NCBI GenBank assembly: GCA_910592205.1
Contig: CAJVPJ010000017.1
Span: forward strand, 1-64,000
From: Paraglomus occultum
Lineage: Eukaryota > Glomeromycota > Glomeromycetes > Paraglomerales > Paraglomeraceae
Direction: 5' to 3'
Length of the DNA: 64,000 bases
Every line of letters begins with the position of its first letter. The stretch's first letter is position 1. Of the stretch, positions 40,574-51,217 are shown piece by piece. Under the pieces are notes generated by a model. The model worked only from the letters and a program-made list of their open reading frames with translations, was not told where the DNA came from and searched no databases. The translations under genes were made by a program, and so were the position numbers.

Positions 40574-41633
40574 CGTTCTGTTATAAAAGTTACGTTTGCT
40601 TGACCGAGGATTATTTGTATGGTTGACTTTCAAGCTTACACTTGGCAAATCGACGATGACGTAATGCAAATTATGCAATGCAGCCAGGATTCTAGAAAGA
40701 TCAGCATGATAATCAGATACTTATTAGGCCAGCAAAGGAACATTCCCATTCTTCAATTTTTGCCAAGTTTGCTCTCGCCTGTCTCCCAGTCGGTCTTAAT
40801 AAATTCGTGCCGACTTGAAGCACACGGTTAAATGAACAAGCATCGGGTCATGAAACGATTGAAAGTCATTCCGTCCCCAAACCATAATAATTATAGTATA
40901 ACCACACGCCCAATAGACTGGTCTACCCTTTTATAATTAAGTATGGGCGGTATCGGGAAAATTGTGTTACTCTAGTCACCACTTTGCGACGCGACATGGC
41001 TTGTTTCCTTGAGGTCGGATTTGATAAACTAGAGGGGAAACACTTTACAGAAAGAGACTAGATTACAGTAATAGAGATTGGCTTAATAAATGCGTTACTT
41101 TTTCCTCCTTTAAAATCAGAACCCAATCTTTACAAAGGTTAGATTGCTTTTCTAGATTCTGCGGAAATATTCTTTTAGGCTTAAACGGGATTAATTACTT
41201 TTCCTTAATCGATGCATTAGAAAAGCGATGCCATTAAAGTCCCACATTTTTTCTGGTAATTTTTGCTGCGCTCAGAGTCCAATACAAACTAATTGAACGA
41301 ATGCAGACAAACGAGAGATCAAAGAAAATAATACCCGGGTGGCAGACATTGGGGAAATCACAATTTTTTAGAGTGTATGTTGGGGTATCCTAGCACAGTG
41401 CTTGCTTTCGCATTATTTGGTTTACAAGCGCTTTTCTTTTGCCTCGGTAATGATTGTGCAATGCAAATTCACAAAGCTGTAAGAAGAGCTTACGGCACAA
41501 GTACGGGCTCGGCATCATTGGATTTTTAAATATGGCGTGTCAATCGTTGACTAGAAAATACGAGCTTGTCATATTGTACAAACGAAAACGATTTATTATT
41601 AATTTGCACGAGAGCAATGTTACCCTCAAGTTT
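40574..41633. other. intergenic DNA
   Basis: About 1.06 kb between the start of the ING-like gene and the 3' end of the DNA polymerase alpha B gene, both on the minus strand. It should hold the ING-like promoter. No gene or repeat seen. Confidence 0.45.
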
Positions 41634-43741
41634 TTATATCTTTATAATGTCTACGGTAGCCCTGTCCGCCACATGATGCTTGACTTCATTACTACTGATT
41701 TCTTCCTTGTTTGATGGAAGAATAGTCATCTTTGCATATGTTCCTCCAGTCTGTGATTTGGTCAAATGGCCAGGATTCACGCATACAACTTCTTCAACAG
41801 TCTAAGGTAAAACAATTGAGTAAATATGTGAGCGTTCTATCCGGACGCATCAAAAGTGTAAGATTCATCTAATAGCAGATACACGTGGTTATAAACTTAC
41901 TTTTGCAAAGAACTTTAATCGGGAAGGCAAGATCAATACGTCTGGCATTACTTGTAATTCAATCGCATAATGATGTTTGAGATCCAGGTTCACTTCACCA
42001 CGCGCGGGAGGAAATAGCGGATATAAACTATCGAATGAACAAAGTAAGTACCCGACATGATCCTTATCACCATTCATGTTTCAGGAGCTTTTTTTTTCTT
42101 TACGAACCTTCGCTGTTCTAGTATATGATAAGCTAATCGGCCCATTCTATCTCTGTCTGGCTTTGGATCTCTATATTCAAGCAAGAAGATTACAAAGTCA
42201 CAACTTATGTATAAGAAATTTGGTTGATTCAAACCTTACCTTGGTGCCTCTTCTGCACTCAGATGAAATAACACATCTACGGTGCTTACGGCAAATATCA
42301 CTTCATTTATTCGAAATTGACATGGATTGGGTAATCTTAAAACTTCCTATTCCATCAAATCGTTATATGTTAACTACTATAATTCCGTTTCTGAAGAGAT
42401 TTACATGTGTCCATTTACTTGCGGTATCTTCAGCGTTCCTGATCCTTCCAAGGGTGGCTGTGGAAATGCCATATGACTGTGTATTATATCTTTTGCGCTC
42501 GGGACCATTATTACGCTAGTGCCTGGGCACGCGTGACAGAATGATTGTAAAGGTGCTGATATGTGCATCACGAATATATCCTCGAGCGTCGAGTCGAGAT
42601 TACCAGATTTTATCAGCGGATGATCCTGATCTACAAATGGTCCTAACTAGAGTAATATTACAGTTGCATGGTAAGTTAGAGCATATTGTAGGTGTAAGTG
42701 ATAATTTATTACGTCATATTCACCAGTATTAGCACGTCTGGTTTTTCGGTTTTCATTTTATTTATAAAGTCGAGAAAAGGCTGATACTGAAGATTTGTAT
42801 TCAATGTATATGGACCAGAGGCAATTACAATCGTCATAGGCTGTCCATTGAGCTTGGTAGGCCCGTAGTTGTATTCCATTAGTTCGGAGGTGAGGCTTGT
42901 TGACATAGGCAATAACGGATTCTGATGAAACGCAAAATACAATTAGTACAATGTTTAACTAAAATAGCGAGTCGACGCGTCAGAAATTATTTGTGGTAAC
43001 AATCATGACCTCATATATATTGGTAACATTCAATGCTCGTCCGGTGCTGTTTATACCTTCGACCGCAACAACCTAATGGGACGCATACCAATATCGGTGA
43101 GTAATTATGTACTCTTGCATGAATTACTGATGACTGTATATAAACAATCCCTACCCGACCAGGAAATAAGGCGAAAGAAGGGACCTCATCTAAATTTAAG
43201 CTCACTCTGCATCCGGCCCCTAGACTACGCGAAGTCTCTAATACTACAGATTGACTGTTGAGCTTTCCTTCTGTGTCGCAGCAAATACGTCCAATCGTTT
43301 TAATCGCTTCCTATTCCATATCATAAATGCGGGCATGAACTTAATAAGAGAGTCAACCCATATAGAACTTCATGCGCACAGACTTGTTGGGAACCTGGGT
43401 TGGTCTTAATGGATCAAATAACTCTTCAATATTATAATGATCTTTTACACGACCCGAGAACAGTTCAATTCTATCGTCAAGGACTGAAGTATATTCAAGG
43501 AGATTTAGTAGAAGCCATCGAGTCATCAAAACTTGGTTACAGAAGCAGTACCTTTGTACTTTTCGTCGATCTTCTGGAACATATAACGATAGTTTTCCGT
43601 AAGCTGGTGATCCAACAGCCTGACTAAACATCGCTTTGATACGGATGACGGTGCCGAGGGTTGTTTACTGAATAGATCGATGGGAAAATAGATTAAGAAA
43701 TAATACTCAAATAGACGCGTTAGATTCTGTCTTTTGTTCAT
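41634..43741 (-). CDS. POLA2: DNA polymerase alpha subunit B (POLA2/Pol12)
   Basis: Eleven minus-strand exons: 43741-43707, 43667-43552, 43483-43395, 43310-43155, 43072-43010, 42921-42724, 42646-42419, 42346-42240, 42170-42108, 42027-41901 and 41801-41634. All phases agree, giving 449 aa. Blocks are diagnostic of the B subunit: ENYRYMFQKI, TIGRICCDTEGKLN, DEVPSFALFPG, VVAVEGINSTGR, GPYTLNTNL, KPDVLILLGPFVD, MVPSAKDI, DVLFHLSAEE, PDVLILPSRLKFF, then VCVNPGHLTKSQTGGTYAKM. The subunit joins the catalytic polymerase to primase and the replisome; its phosphodiesterase-like fold is inactive. It is about 150 residues shorter than human POLA2 because the N-terminal helical domain is absent from this model. 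The start is therefore uncertain: exons may lie further upstream, possibly beyond the Tigger element at 44032-46342. Confidence 0.9.
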
Positions 43742-43860
43742 AAGGATACAACTCAGTAGGATGAACAAAGTTGTCTTTTAATTTAAGCCCGGTTCCTGTT
43801 GGCTTTTGAAACATGATTATGTTGTTTGTGGACTGCAATAATGGGATGTCACGTAAGTTG

Positions 43861-43866
43861 ACGCGT
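43861..43866. promoter_or_regulatory. MCB-type ACGCGT element upstream of POLA2
   Basis: The palindrome ACGCGT lies 120 bp upstream of the modelled POLA2 start codon. In yeasts, MBF binds ACGCGT to switch on DNA replication genes at G1/S, and POL12 is one of its classic targets. A second ACGCGT at 43714-43719 falls inside the first modelled exon. Function here is inferred from the motif and the gene's identity only. Confidence 0.5.
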
Positions 43867-44031
43867 TTTAGCGTTTAGGGACCGTGTTGATCTCGCATAC
43901 TGATCACGGTAACACAACTTAACGTTACACTTTAACTTTTTAACTTCGTAAGGGGGTGTATATTCGCGTCATTAGAATTGTGTAACAGAAGTTGGAGAAT
44001 TTTCCAACGCCAATCCGAACGCTTTTTTATA

Positions 44032-46342
44032 CACAGTGAAGTCCGTTTTAACAAAGAGCTCCGTTCCGCCGAAAAACTTCGTTAATGCGGACTATTCGTT
44101 AAAGTGGACCTTTAACTATATAACGAACTTTCATATATATTACGTGATATTCGTTAAAGTGGGATTTATTCGTTTACTTCTGTGCTGTACCGTACATTTC
44201 ATCCTACCCATTCTGTTTCTCTATTGAATTTTGAAGTTAATAAAATCCTCTAAACATGCCCGTTTTTTTGCTGCAATACTTTCTTCAACAATTTGTTTAC
44301 GCAGTTGCTTTAGCTGACTATATACTTGAATGTCGACACTTAAATCTTGCTGCTGACAAAATAATCAAGAGGCGTTACAGCTTGAACAAAGGAAACTTTT
44401 CTTTCTTCCTTAATCTTTTCTTCCTCTCCTTCCTGTTCAACTTCCTCTTCTCTAACTGCTGCTACTATTGACTTTAAAAACGTCTCCTCTTGCTCGTCAT
44501 CATTATAATCAATATTCCCTATTGCTACTTCCTCAAAATCAACAAACTCACACGAACTTCAGTTAAATTTTCACTTTCAAAGGGATGTTGTTCAATCAAA
44601 TCTCTGATATTTGATTCTAAGTCAGTCTCTACTACCACGTACTCTGCTGAAACATGATTAAATGTTGTAGGCAAGATTTGTGAGCGCCTCCACGATGACT
44701 TAATAACACTTACAGTCACTCGATTCCATGCTGCTGTAGCAAAATTAATTGCATCTAGAATTGTTAGGGGTGGCAAAGCGTATAATGGTTTTGAGATAGA
44801 ACTTGATGCTCCACCTGGTGAATTAAGACTGCTTCTGAGTACGTCATATTCTTCGATACGGTTCTCACATAGGATTGATCGGTAGTGTGCTAAAGAAAAT
44901 TAATGTTGCATCCTCTAGTTACTTTTACATTATTGACTAAACATAAAATTACATACCTTTAAGCTGTATATTATTCCTTGATCTAATGGCTGTAGTGCTG
45001 AAGTGGCGTTAGGCGGTAAGAAATAAACTCGAACATTTGTCAATCTAGTTATTACTTCTTCAGTCTTGCGGGAAGCGGCATTATCAGCTAACAGTATAAT
45101 TTTTCGATTCTCTTTTCTCATCATACTATCCAAGCGACTGAGGTAATGAGAGAAAACCGATTGCACCATTCAAGCTTTTGCATTCCAGTAATACCAGACG
45201 GGTAAACTTGATTTCGCAATTCCTTTAAGAGCTCGTTGTGTCTGATTTTTATGGATAGTAAAAGGCAGTTTTTCGGTGCCTGTTGCATTAGAAGTCACCA
45301 TTATCGTTATTCTATCCTTGGGAGGGTTTTTTCCCTGATATAGGATTATGTGCAAGTGTATGGGACGGTTCGAGTTCCCAGAATAACGCCGTTTCATCAC
45401 AATTAAAAATATTATTTGGATCATATTCTTGGAGAACATTCTGTAATTCTTCACGATGTTTCAGAAGATCTTGGAAATCAACACTGTCCAACTCCCCCTC
45501 TCTTCTATAAACTCGCAAGTCGTTTCGTTGCTTGAAACGGCGAAGCCATCTATTTGATGCTGAAAATTTTTTCGCTAATTTTTTTGCTTTTTTCTGTAGA
45601 ATAGACCCAGTGAAAGTAATACCATCTAAATCGCTTGCTCGCACCACATCGCAACACTTTCTTCTATGATAGGAAATTTACTTTTCCGTTCGCGCTTTGC
45701 ATTTGCTTGAATTGATTCAACTGCTAACCACCTATCTTTCGACTTGAGAATTTCACTACCCGTTGACTCTCCAATTTTATACTCAGCTGCAATTCCAACA
45801 TTTTTCAAATGCGGGGTTTCATCTTTTTTTTGACATATTTCCTTCATCATGACAATTGTAAGGTTTGTACGTGGTTTCTTTGATCCAGAACAATATTTGT
45901 CTGGACGTTTTTTGGAAGAAGATTCTATATCTAACAATGATGAGGCTTGTTCCTCACAATCACTTACAACCTGAATGGGCGAAGAATTTGACATCTTTAT
46001 TACAAGCAGTGGTGTTGTTCGATTCTCTATATACAGTAATAATGCTATAACTATCGCGAGGAACAGTAATAATGCTATAACGAACTTTGTTATAATATAT
46101 CGGACTTCGCTATTGCAGCAAAATTTCGGTATATTATACTAATTTAGGCGATCTTCGTTAAGTTGAATGGTTTATCTTTATAGTGGGTTTGAAATTTCTT
46201 CGCTATATCGTTATACAGATTTTAATTATAAATCTTCGTTAAACCGGGAGCTAAACATATACAAATGAATCGGTTCCTGAAAAAGCTTCGTTATAAGGCC
46301 ACTTCGTTAAAACGGACCTTCGTTAAAGCGGACTTCACTGTG
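44032..46342 (-). mobile_element. complete pogo/Tigger-like DNA transposon, 2311 bp
   Basis: The left end starts CACAGTGAAGTCCG at 44032, and the right end closes with its exact inverse, CGGACTTCACTGTG, at 46342. TA duplications flank both (44030-44031, 46343-46344). Subterminal DNA on both sides is rich in CGTTAA(A)G(C/T)GGAC-type repeats, probable transposase-binding sites. Near 46031-46083 the unit acagtaataatgctataac is duplicated. The element encodes one transposase on the minus strand (separate entry), broken by mutations, so this copy should not move itself. It lies 291 bp upstream of the modelled POLA2 start. Confidence 0.9.
44525..45994 (-). pseudogene. Tigger/jerky-type DDE transposase, inactivated
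   Basis: Minus strand from ATG 45994: an N-terminal helix-turn-helix pair (LKNVGIAAEYKIGESTGSEI, KKAKKLAKKF, SNRWLRRFKQRN), then the DDE domain with FNCDETALFW (first Asp), ILLADNAASRK (second Asp) and LPPNATSALQPLDQGI. An intron (GTATGT..TTTAG, about 44893-44957) leads to the C-terminal part. Three lesions are visible: a frameshift near 45645 (after MWCEQAI), a one-base shift in an A6 run near 45330, and a TGA at 45168-45170 exactly where a Trp is expected. The reading is otherwise well preserved, so inactivation is fairly recent or partly due to base-call errors. Confidence 0.85.
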
Positions 46343-46763
46343 TACATACACAAGAATGACAGTGGAAAGGGTACTCCTAATTCGTTCTTCGAAACTATCG
46401 TGCTGCTACACACCGTGCTCATTCCAACGAAGAATCGCAGAGATCTATGACAGGTATAATTACTTTATGTCTCTTCTCATAGTGTATTGTTCACACAAAA
46501 AAACGCACCAAAGCAGATCTCTCGCATTCCATTGGTCAAATATTTGTATGGCAGCCAATAAAACTCTCACGAGGCTGTGTGACTTGACACGAGGTTATAA
46601 GTTTCCATTTCGCCTGTTATCATATTTATTTATTGTCGGAGTTCGTCACAACCAGTCAACAACCATTTTTGGGAAATTAAGGATCCAAAATGTCTACTTT
46701 TAAAAATGTCGTTATTTATAATTGTACTGAAACAATTACTCCCAATTTCGCGTTTGCAGAAAT
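46343..46763. other. intergenic DNA between Tigger element and CRN gene
   Basis: Holds the promoter region of the CRN-type gene. The plus ORF 46356-46703 has no motif. On the minus strand an open frame (about 46450 down to 46345) would run on past the Tigger insertion site into 44031-43970 if the element were removed, to a TAA. This could be a disrupted upstream POLA2 exon or chance. Confidence 0.35.
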
Positions 46764-49700
46764 ATGGCCCTAAGAATATTATCTTGTTTCGTCTTAGGTG
46801 ATGATGATTATTTTCCGGTTGATATTGGCAACCAAACTTTCGTCAATAATGTTGCTATCTCTTTTGACGATTTCACCGTTGGACATCTCAAGAAGCTCAT
46901 CTGGGAACAGAAAAAAGATGACCTTGTTGACTTTGGAAAATTGAATCTTTGGAAGGTTGAGATTCCTACTGACAAACCAAAAATACTAGAAGTACTCAAG
47001 TCTCTTACTGAGCTTGACATTAAACGAGAATACGGAGGTGTGAAACTATCGACTCCGGATGACGATATTAAGGACCATTTCCCCAGTCAACCTCCAAAAA
47101 GACACATCCATATTATTGTACAACCCCTCGCCACCACCGGTAAGTGTCTCCCAATATTTTACCGCGTAAATAAGGAAATTTGCAGTTATCTCATTTTTTG
47201 GGGTCGGAAGTGTCAGAAAAAAGACTTTAACAAAATTTTTTTATCCGTCTGCTGTAGGGCTTAACAGGAACGATCCTTCTTCTATCTATACATGGATACA
47301 AACACTTCATTGAACCGCGGCCGAAACCGAGTATGTCCGTCCAGCTTTGTCATGTTTTCAATTATGTGTTTCTTCATTGGGCTAAAATCAAATTGACCTC
47401 TCCAGCTCGTTAGAACATTCGGCCAGGACTTTGACCTTTTTCAGCGAGATGACACTATTGATATGCTCTGGAATGGGGATCAGTCGACAGGGCGAAATGG
47501 GGTCATGGGCCGATTTAAAGTGCACAATAAAAGTGACAAAACCCTCCATCCAATCCTCGTTTTAGCTGGCGGTTCTGGAACTGGAAAGAGCAGATTTCTC
47601 GATGAGATTGAAAACTTGCTCAAGGAATGCGCTGAGAAATGTAACGATGAAGAAATCCGTAATGCTTTTGCCAACATGATCGTCATCAACACAACGTATG
47701 GGAATGGATCCACTGCTGACAATATAGATCAACGGATTGGGCCTCAGGCATCTCTTGCAATACGTATTCTGTTTGAGTACTTCCGACCTCAACATAACTT
47801 TAGTGAATTTGATTTTCCTAGCTTCCGCGCATACTGCAATCAATCAGACATTTCAGATTTTGCCCTGAACATTGCTCTTCGAGTTATCTACATTGACAAG
47901 ATGGAAGCGAAACAAGCAACAATCTCTCATCCTCTATTAGTTGTGGTAGTTGGAATTGATGAGTTCAACAAACTGCATGATATAGACAAACAAACCTCAA
48001 AGAGCCTCATAAATACCATTGGAAGCTCGATGTGTAGAGCACCTGCAGACATTTTTTTCATTCCCATCCTGGCTGGAACAATTGAAGGACCTATAGAAGA
48101 ATATATCACAGGTTCTATGCATCAACCACTTCACCTCCCACTACACCTCCTTGAAGAGCATCATGCAATAAAGATTGGCAAGGCTATGAATCTATTCAAT
48201 GATGATTATGTCACTTATAGTCTTTATTTTCAACATAGTATCAGTGACCATGGAGGTCATGTGAAAGCTTTGGAGTATTTCTATGATTTTTTTTCACAAG
48301 AATTAAGAAAATGTCAAGATCCTGATAAAGTGAAAATTGAGAAAGTCATGGAACGGGTCAAAGACTCTATCCAAGAAAAGTATTGCTTTGATTCATTCTC
48401 AAATTTGACAGAACCTCTCATAAAAGCTATATTGGGCCTGCCAGTTAACAAACATGATAAGACCACACTTGATGATGAATCAAAAATAAGCTACCAAAAA
48501 CTCAGTTCAAGGGGGATTGTGAATTTGATAAAAAAGGATACAAGTTCCAAATACTATTTGCAGTTACTTTATTATTATGTGTGGGTTAGTGCACTTGTTG
48601 AAGTTCAAGCATCCAAACATCCTGGGATGAAGTATTGGAAAGTCATGCTTAACTATGATGAGCCAATGTATTGGCAGAACTTTGAGGATTTCAATGCCAA
48701 ATTCTGGGTGTTACAGCTCAATCTCTTCAAATTATTAGGACATAGGACAATATTGTTTTTAAAGGTGCAAAATTTTCCAGTGAATTTCCAGATGTTGAAG
48801 TTGTCCTTCCTGAAGATATCAAATTGTATAAATTGCAACAACATAAACAGTATCCAGGTATAGTATTGGTATTATGCCTTACAGATTTTGTGATATTAAT
48901 ATAAAACGCACATAATATAAATAATAAGAACTCACAAACACTGCTCTGTTATAATTTCAGTTACCCCAACTAACCAGAATAAAGAAGTGAAATATGATGG
49001 CAATATGGAAGTGACACATGGCTATATCACATTCGATTATTTGAAGAATGATTATATCAAGAAATATATGGGTCATATCTTCTTAAATGCACCTGGGGCA
49101 GACCCTTTGATGTCTTTGGATTTCTTAATATGATAGATGAAGAAAATGATGGAATCTTATGCATGACTCAGCAAGAAAAGTTAAATCGCTTAAACCAATG
49201 ATTATTGGCCAAAACTTATTCAATAATGAGCATGAAAAGGTATAAATCTATTTTATCCATATTAATATTAAGTTTACATATTAATATTGTATTATTTAAT
49301 TGTTGGTTTATATGTAAGGTTACCAAAGCTATGAAGGATATTCCAGTGGAAAATTGGGCTCTACTATTTCTAACAAATGCAGATTCTGAAGATGGCCTGA
49401 TTATAGAGAGCAAAAAAAACAATGCATTGATATCTAGGAAACAATTTCAAAAATTCTATGGATACACATGCCAGCAGAGCACAATTTGCATCTGGTATGT
49501 TTCTTAATTGAAGTACCCTTTTTTGCAGCAACTGGCTAATATTAATATGTGTTCTCTTTTCTTTGTATAGCAAATGACATGATATATATAATAATAAATT
49601 CAATGTCTGCAGAGTCACTTAAAATCATTGGCCTCAATGAGGATGAGAGTAATATTGTTTACAAGAAACATAAAGAAAGTCCCCTCTGCAGTTGGGATGA

Positions 49701-49785
49701 TTTAAAGGATATGATTAGTGATGAGAAACTTAAAAGGTTAATATTAAAGCTTGATAATAGTATTAGGTTTATGCAAGATTTATAG
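46764..49785 (+). pseudogene. Crinkler (CRN)-type effector-like gene with P-loop ATPase core, frameshifted
   Basis: The first exon (46764-47139) encodes a ubiquitin-like CRN header (LSCFVLGDDDYFPVDI, then KLNLWKVEIP). The large exon (about 47406-48770) holds a P-loop, LAGGSGTGKS, and a Walker B-like VVVVGIDEFN, the STAND/AAA-type core common in Glomeromycotina CRNs. Downstream pieces (FKGAKFSSEFPDVEVVLPED; WALLFLTNADSEDGLII; INSMSAESLKIIGLNEDES) complete the family's C-terminal region, ending at 49785. Breaks are: the exon 1 donor phase does not fit the large exon (an extra exon near 47264-47330 may bridge it), a base missing in a T5 run near 48755, and another shift near 49103. CRNs were first described as oomycete effectors acting in host nuclei; in symbiotic fungi their role is unclear. 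No N-terminal signal peptide is visible. Confidence 0.65.
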
Positions 49786-51217
49786 CTAAAACTAAAAAAT
49801 TATTGGAGTAGTGGGCATGTAAAGGGGGGAAATATCTCAAGCCCTAACCCATAATAATAAATAAGAGTTTTTTCCTGTTACTCCATACTGTATATAAAAA
49901 TATGTTCCCTTTACCTATACCTCTTATTTTGATAACCATGAATTTCTTCTTGAACTATACACGAGATAGCGAACAACTTTTGCTAAACATCGGTCAATTG
50001 CCAATACCATGATGGAAACAGCATTTCTCAATCATATTCTATTCGGCTCGGAAAGCATGTATTAGTATTCCTAACTGTGGCACAGGAGGGTTTTGTTGAA
50101 TAAATGGCTCTAGCAAATTTTATGCAAGTCGTGTAATTGTGAATGGTTTCATCCTTGCGAGTCGGAGTGCGGTTTTAGCTTAGAATCGCTGGTAGCTCCT
50201 TTGAACTACATTTTATTTTAGCCGGAACAGTTATTTGTCGCTCAATTATTATGTTATTTTTATTGACTACAACTGTTTGTATTGGTAATAAACTTCGCAT
50301 TACATAAACGGTCGAATAAAATAAAACAATTCGAATTTCACCTAGCTGATGCGAGCAATCATATGAAACTTTTTTTAAACCCGAAGCAAAACGATGGTAG
50401 AGGAAAGAACAATCTCTAACTATTACACAATGGTGGATGTGCAGAGCGCAGCAGTCATATGATGGAGGAAAAGAACAATCTGTCTATTACACAATGGTGG
50501 ATGTGCAAAGCGCAGCAATCATATACACAATGGTTGATGTGATTATTATTAATGAGTAACTCCGGTCTCAATGGTGTATACACAATTTTCCGAATTCATG
50601 AACTTGGGTTTCGAACAAAAATGGATATAATGACATTGTAACTTTGCAAGATCGATGCAATGGAGTGCGAGTATATTAATTACTATGACACAGTGCGCCT
50701 TTCCCAAATCCCGTCTCTTTGCCTTCAAGTTCTCCCTTCGCAGCACATTATTCGTCTGTTGTCTGACCTTATCGTTACAGATTTCACAAGCTATGGCCCT
50801 GCAAAAGAACTTTAATCCGCGGCATGACTATTAATGGGAACGATTGTGGCGTTTAGCAATTAAAAACAACTTACCAACCAACTGGTCGGATATCGTGTCA
50901 AAATGACACGATTTTTGTTAATCCGGAATAAGTATTCAATTGCGCAGCATGAATATCAATGCTGGACTACGTAACCAGGAATGATGTCACCGCTTGTATA
51001 CGCCTACATTCTTTTCCTTATTAGGACACTTACGACGCTCATCCTTTATCACCAACGATTCAGTGCTGCCTTTACTCGCAAGGGTTGGGAAACTAATTCT
51101 TCAAATCCAATACAAATCCATCCTATCAAAACGCGCATAAAGTATCCTAGTTCAAGAAACCCCCGTTCTTTCTACATACGATATTAACACCAGTCTGCTC
51201 GATCAGTCATAATAATA
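49786..51217. other. intergenic region upstream of the HUWE1-like gene
   Basis: Contains a tandem duplication at 50392-50524 (separate entry) and otherwise no gene. The ORF at 50549-50746 (-) has no motif. The last few hundred bases should hold the promoter of the giant E3 gene. Confidence 0.45.
50392..50524. repeat. about 65-bp tandem duplication
   Basis: Two adjacent units (50392-50460 and 50461-50524) share AAAGAACAATCT, CTATTACACAATGGTGGATG and AAAGCGCAGCA/AGAGCGCAGCA blocks, and a third partial ACACAATGGTTGATGTG follows. Units differ by a few substitutions and a short indel. No coding role. Confidence 0.85.

Noticed and set aside
42076..42519. 147-aa plus-strand ORF
   Set aside because: It is the antisense shadow of POLA2 exons H and G plus introns; the minus strand carries clear POLA2 homology.
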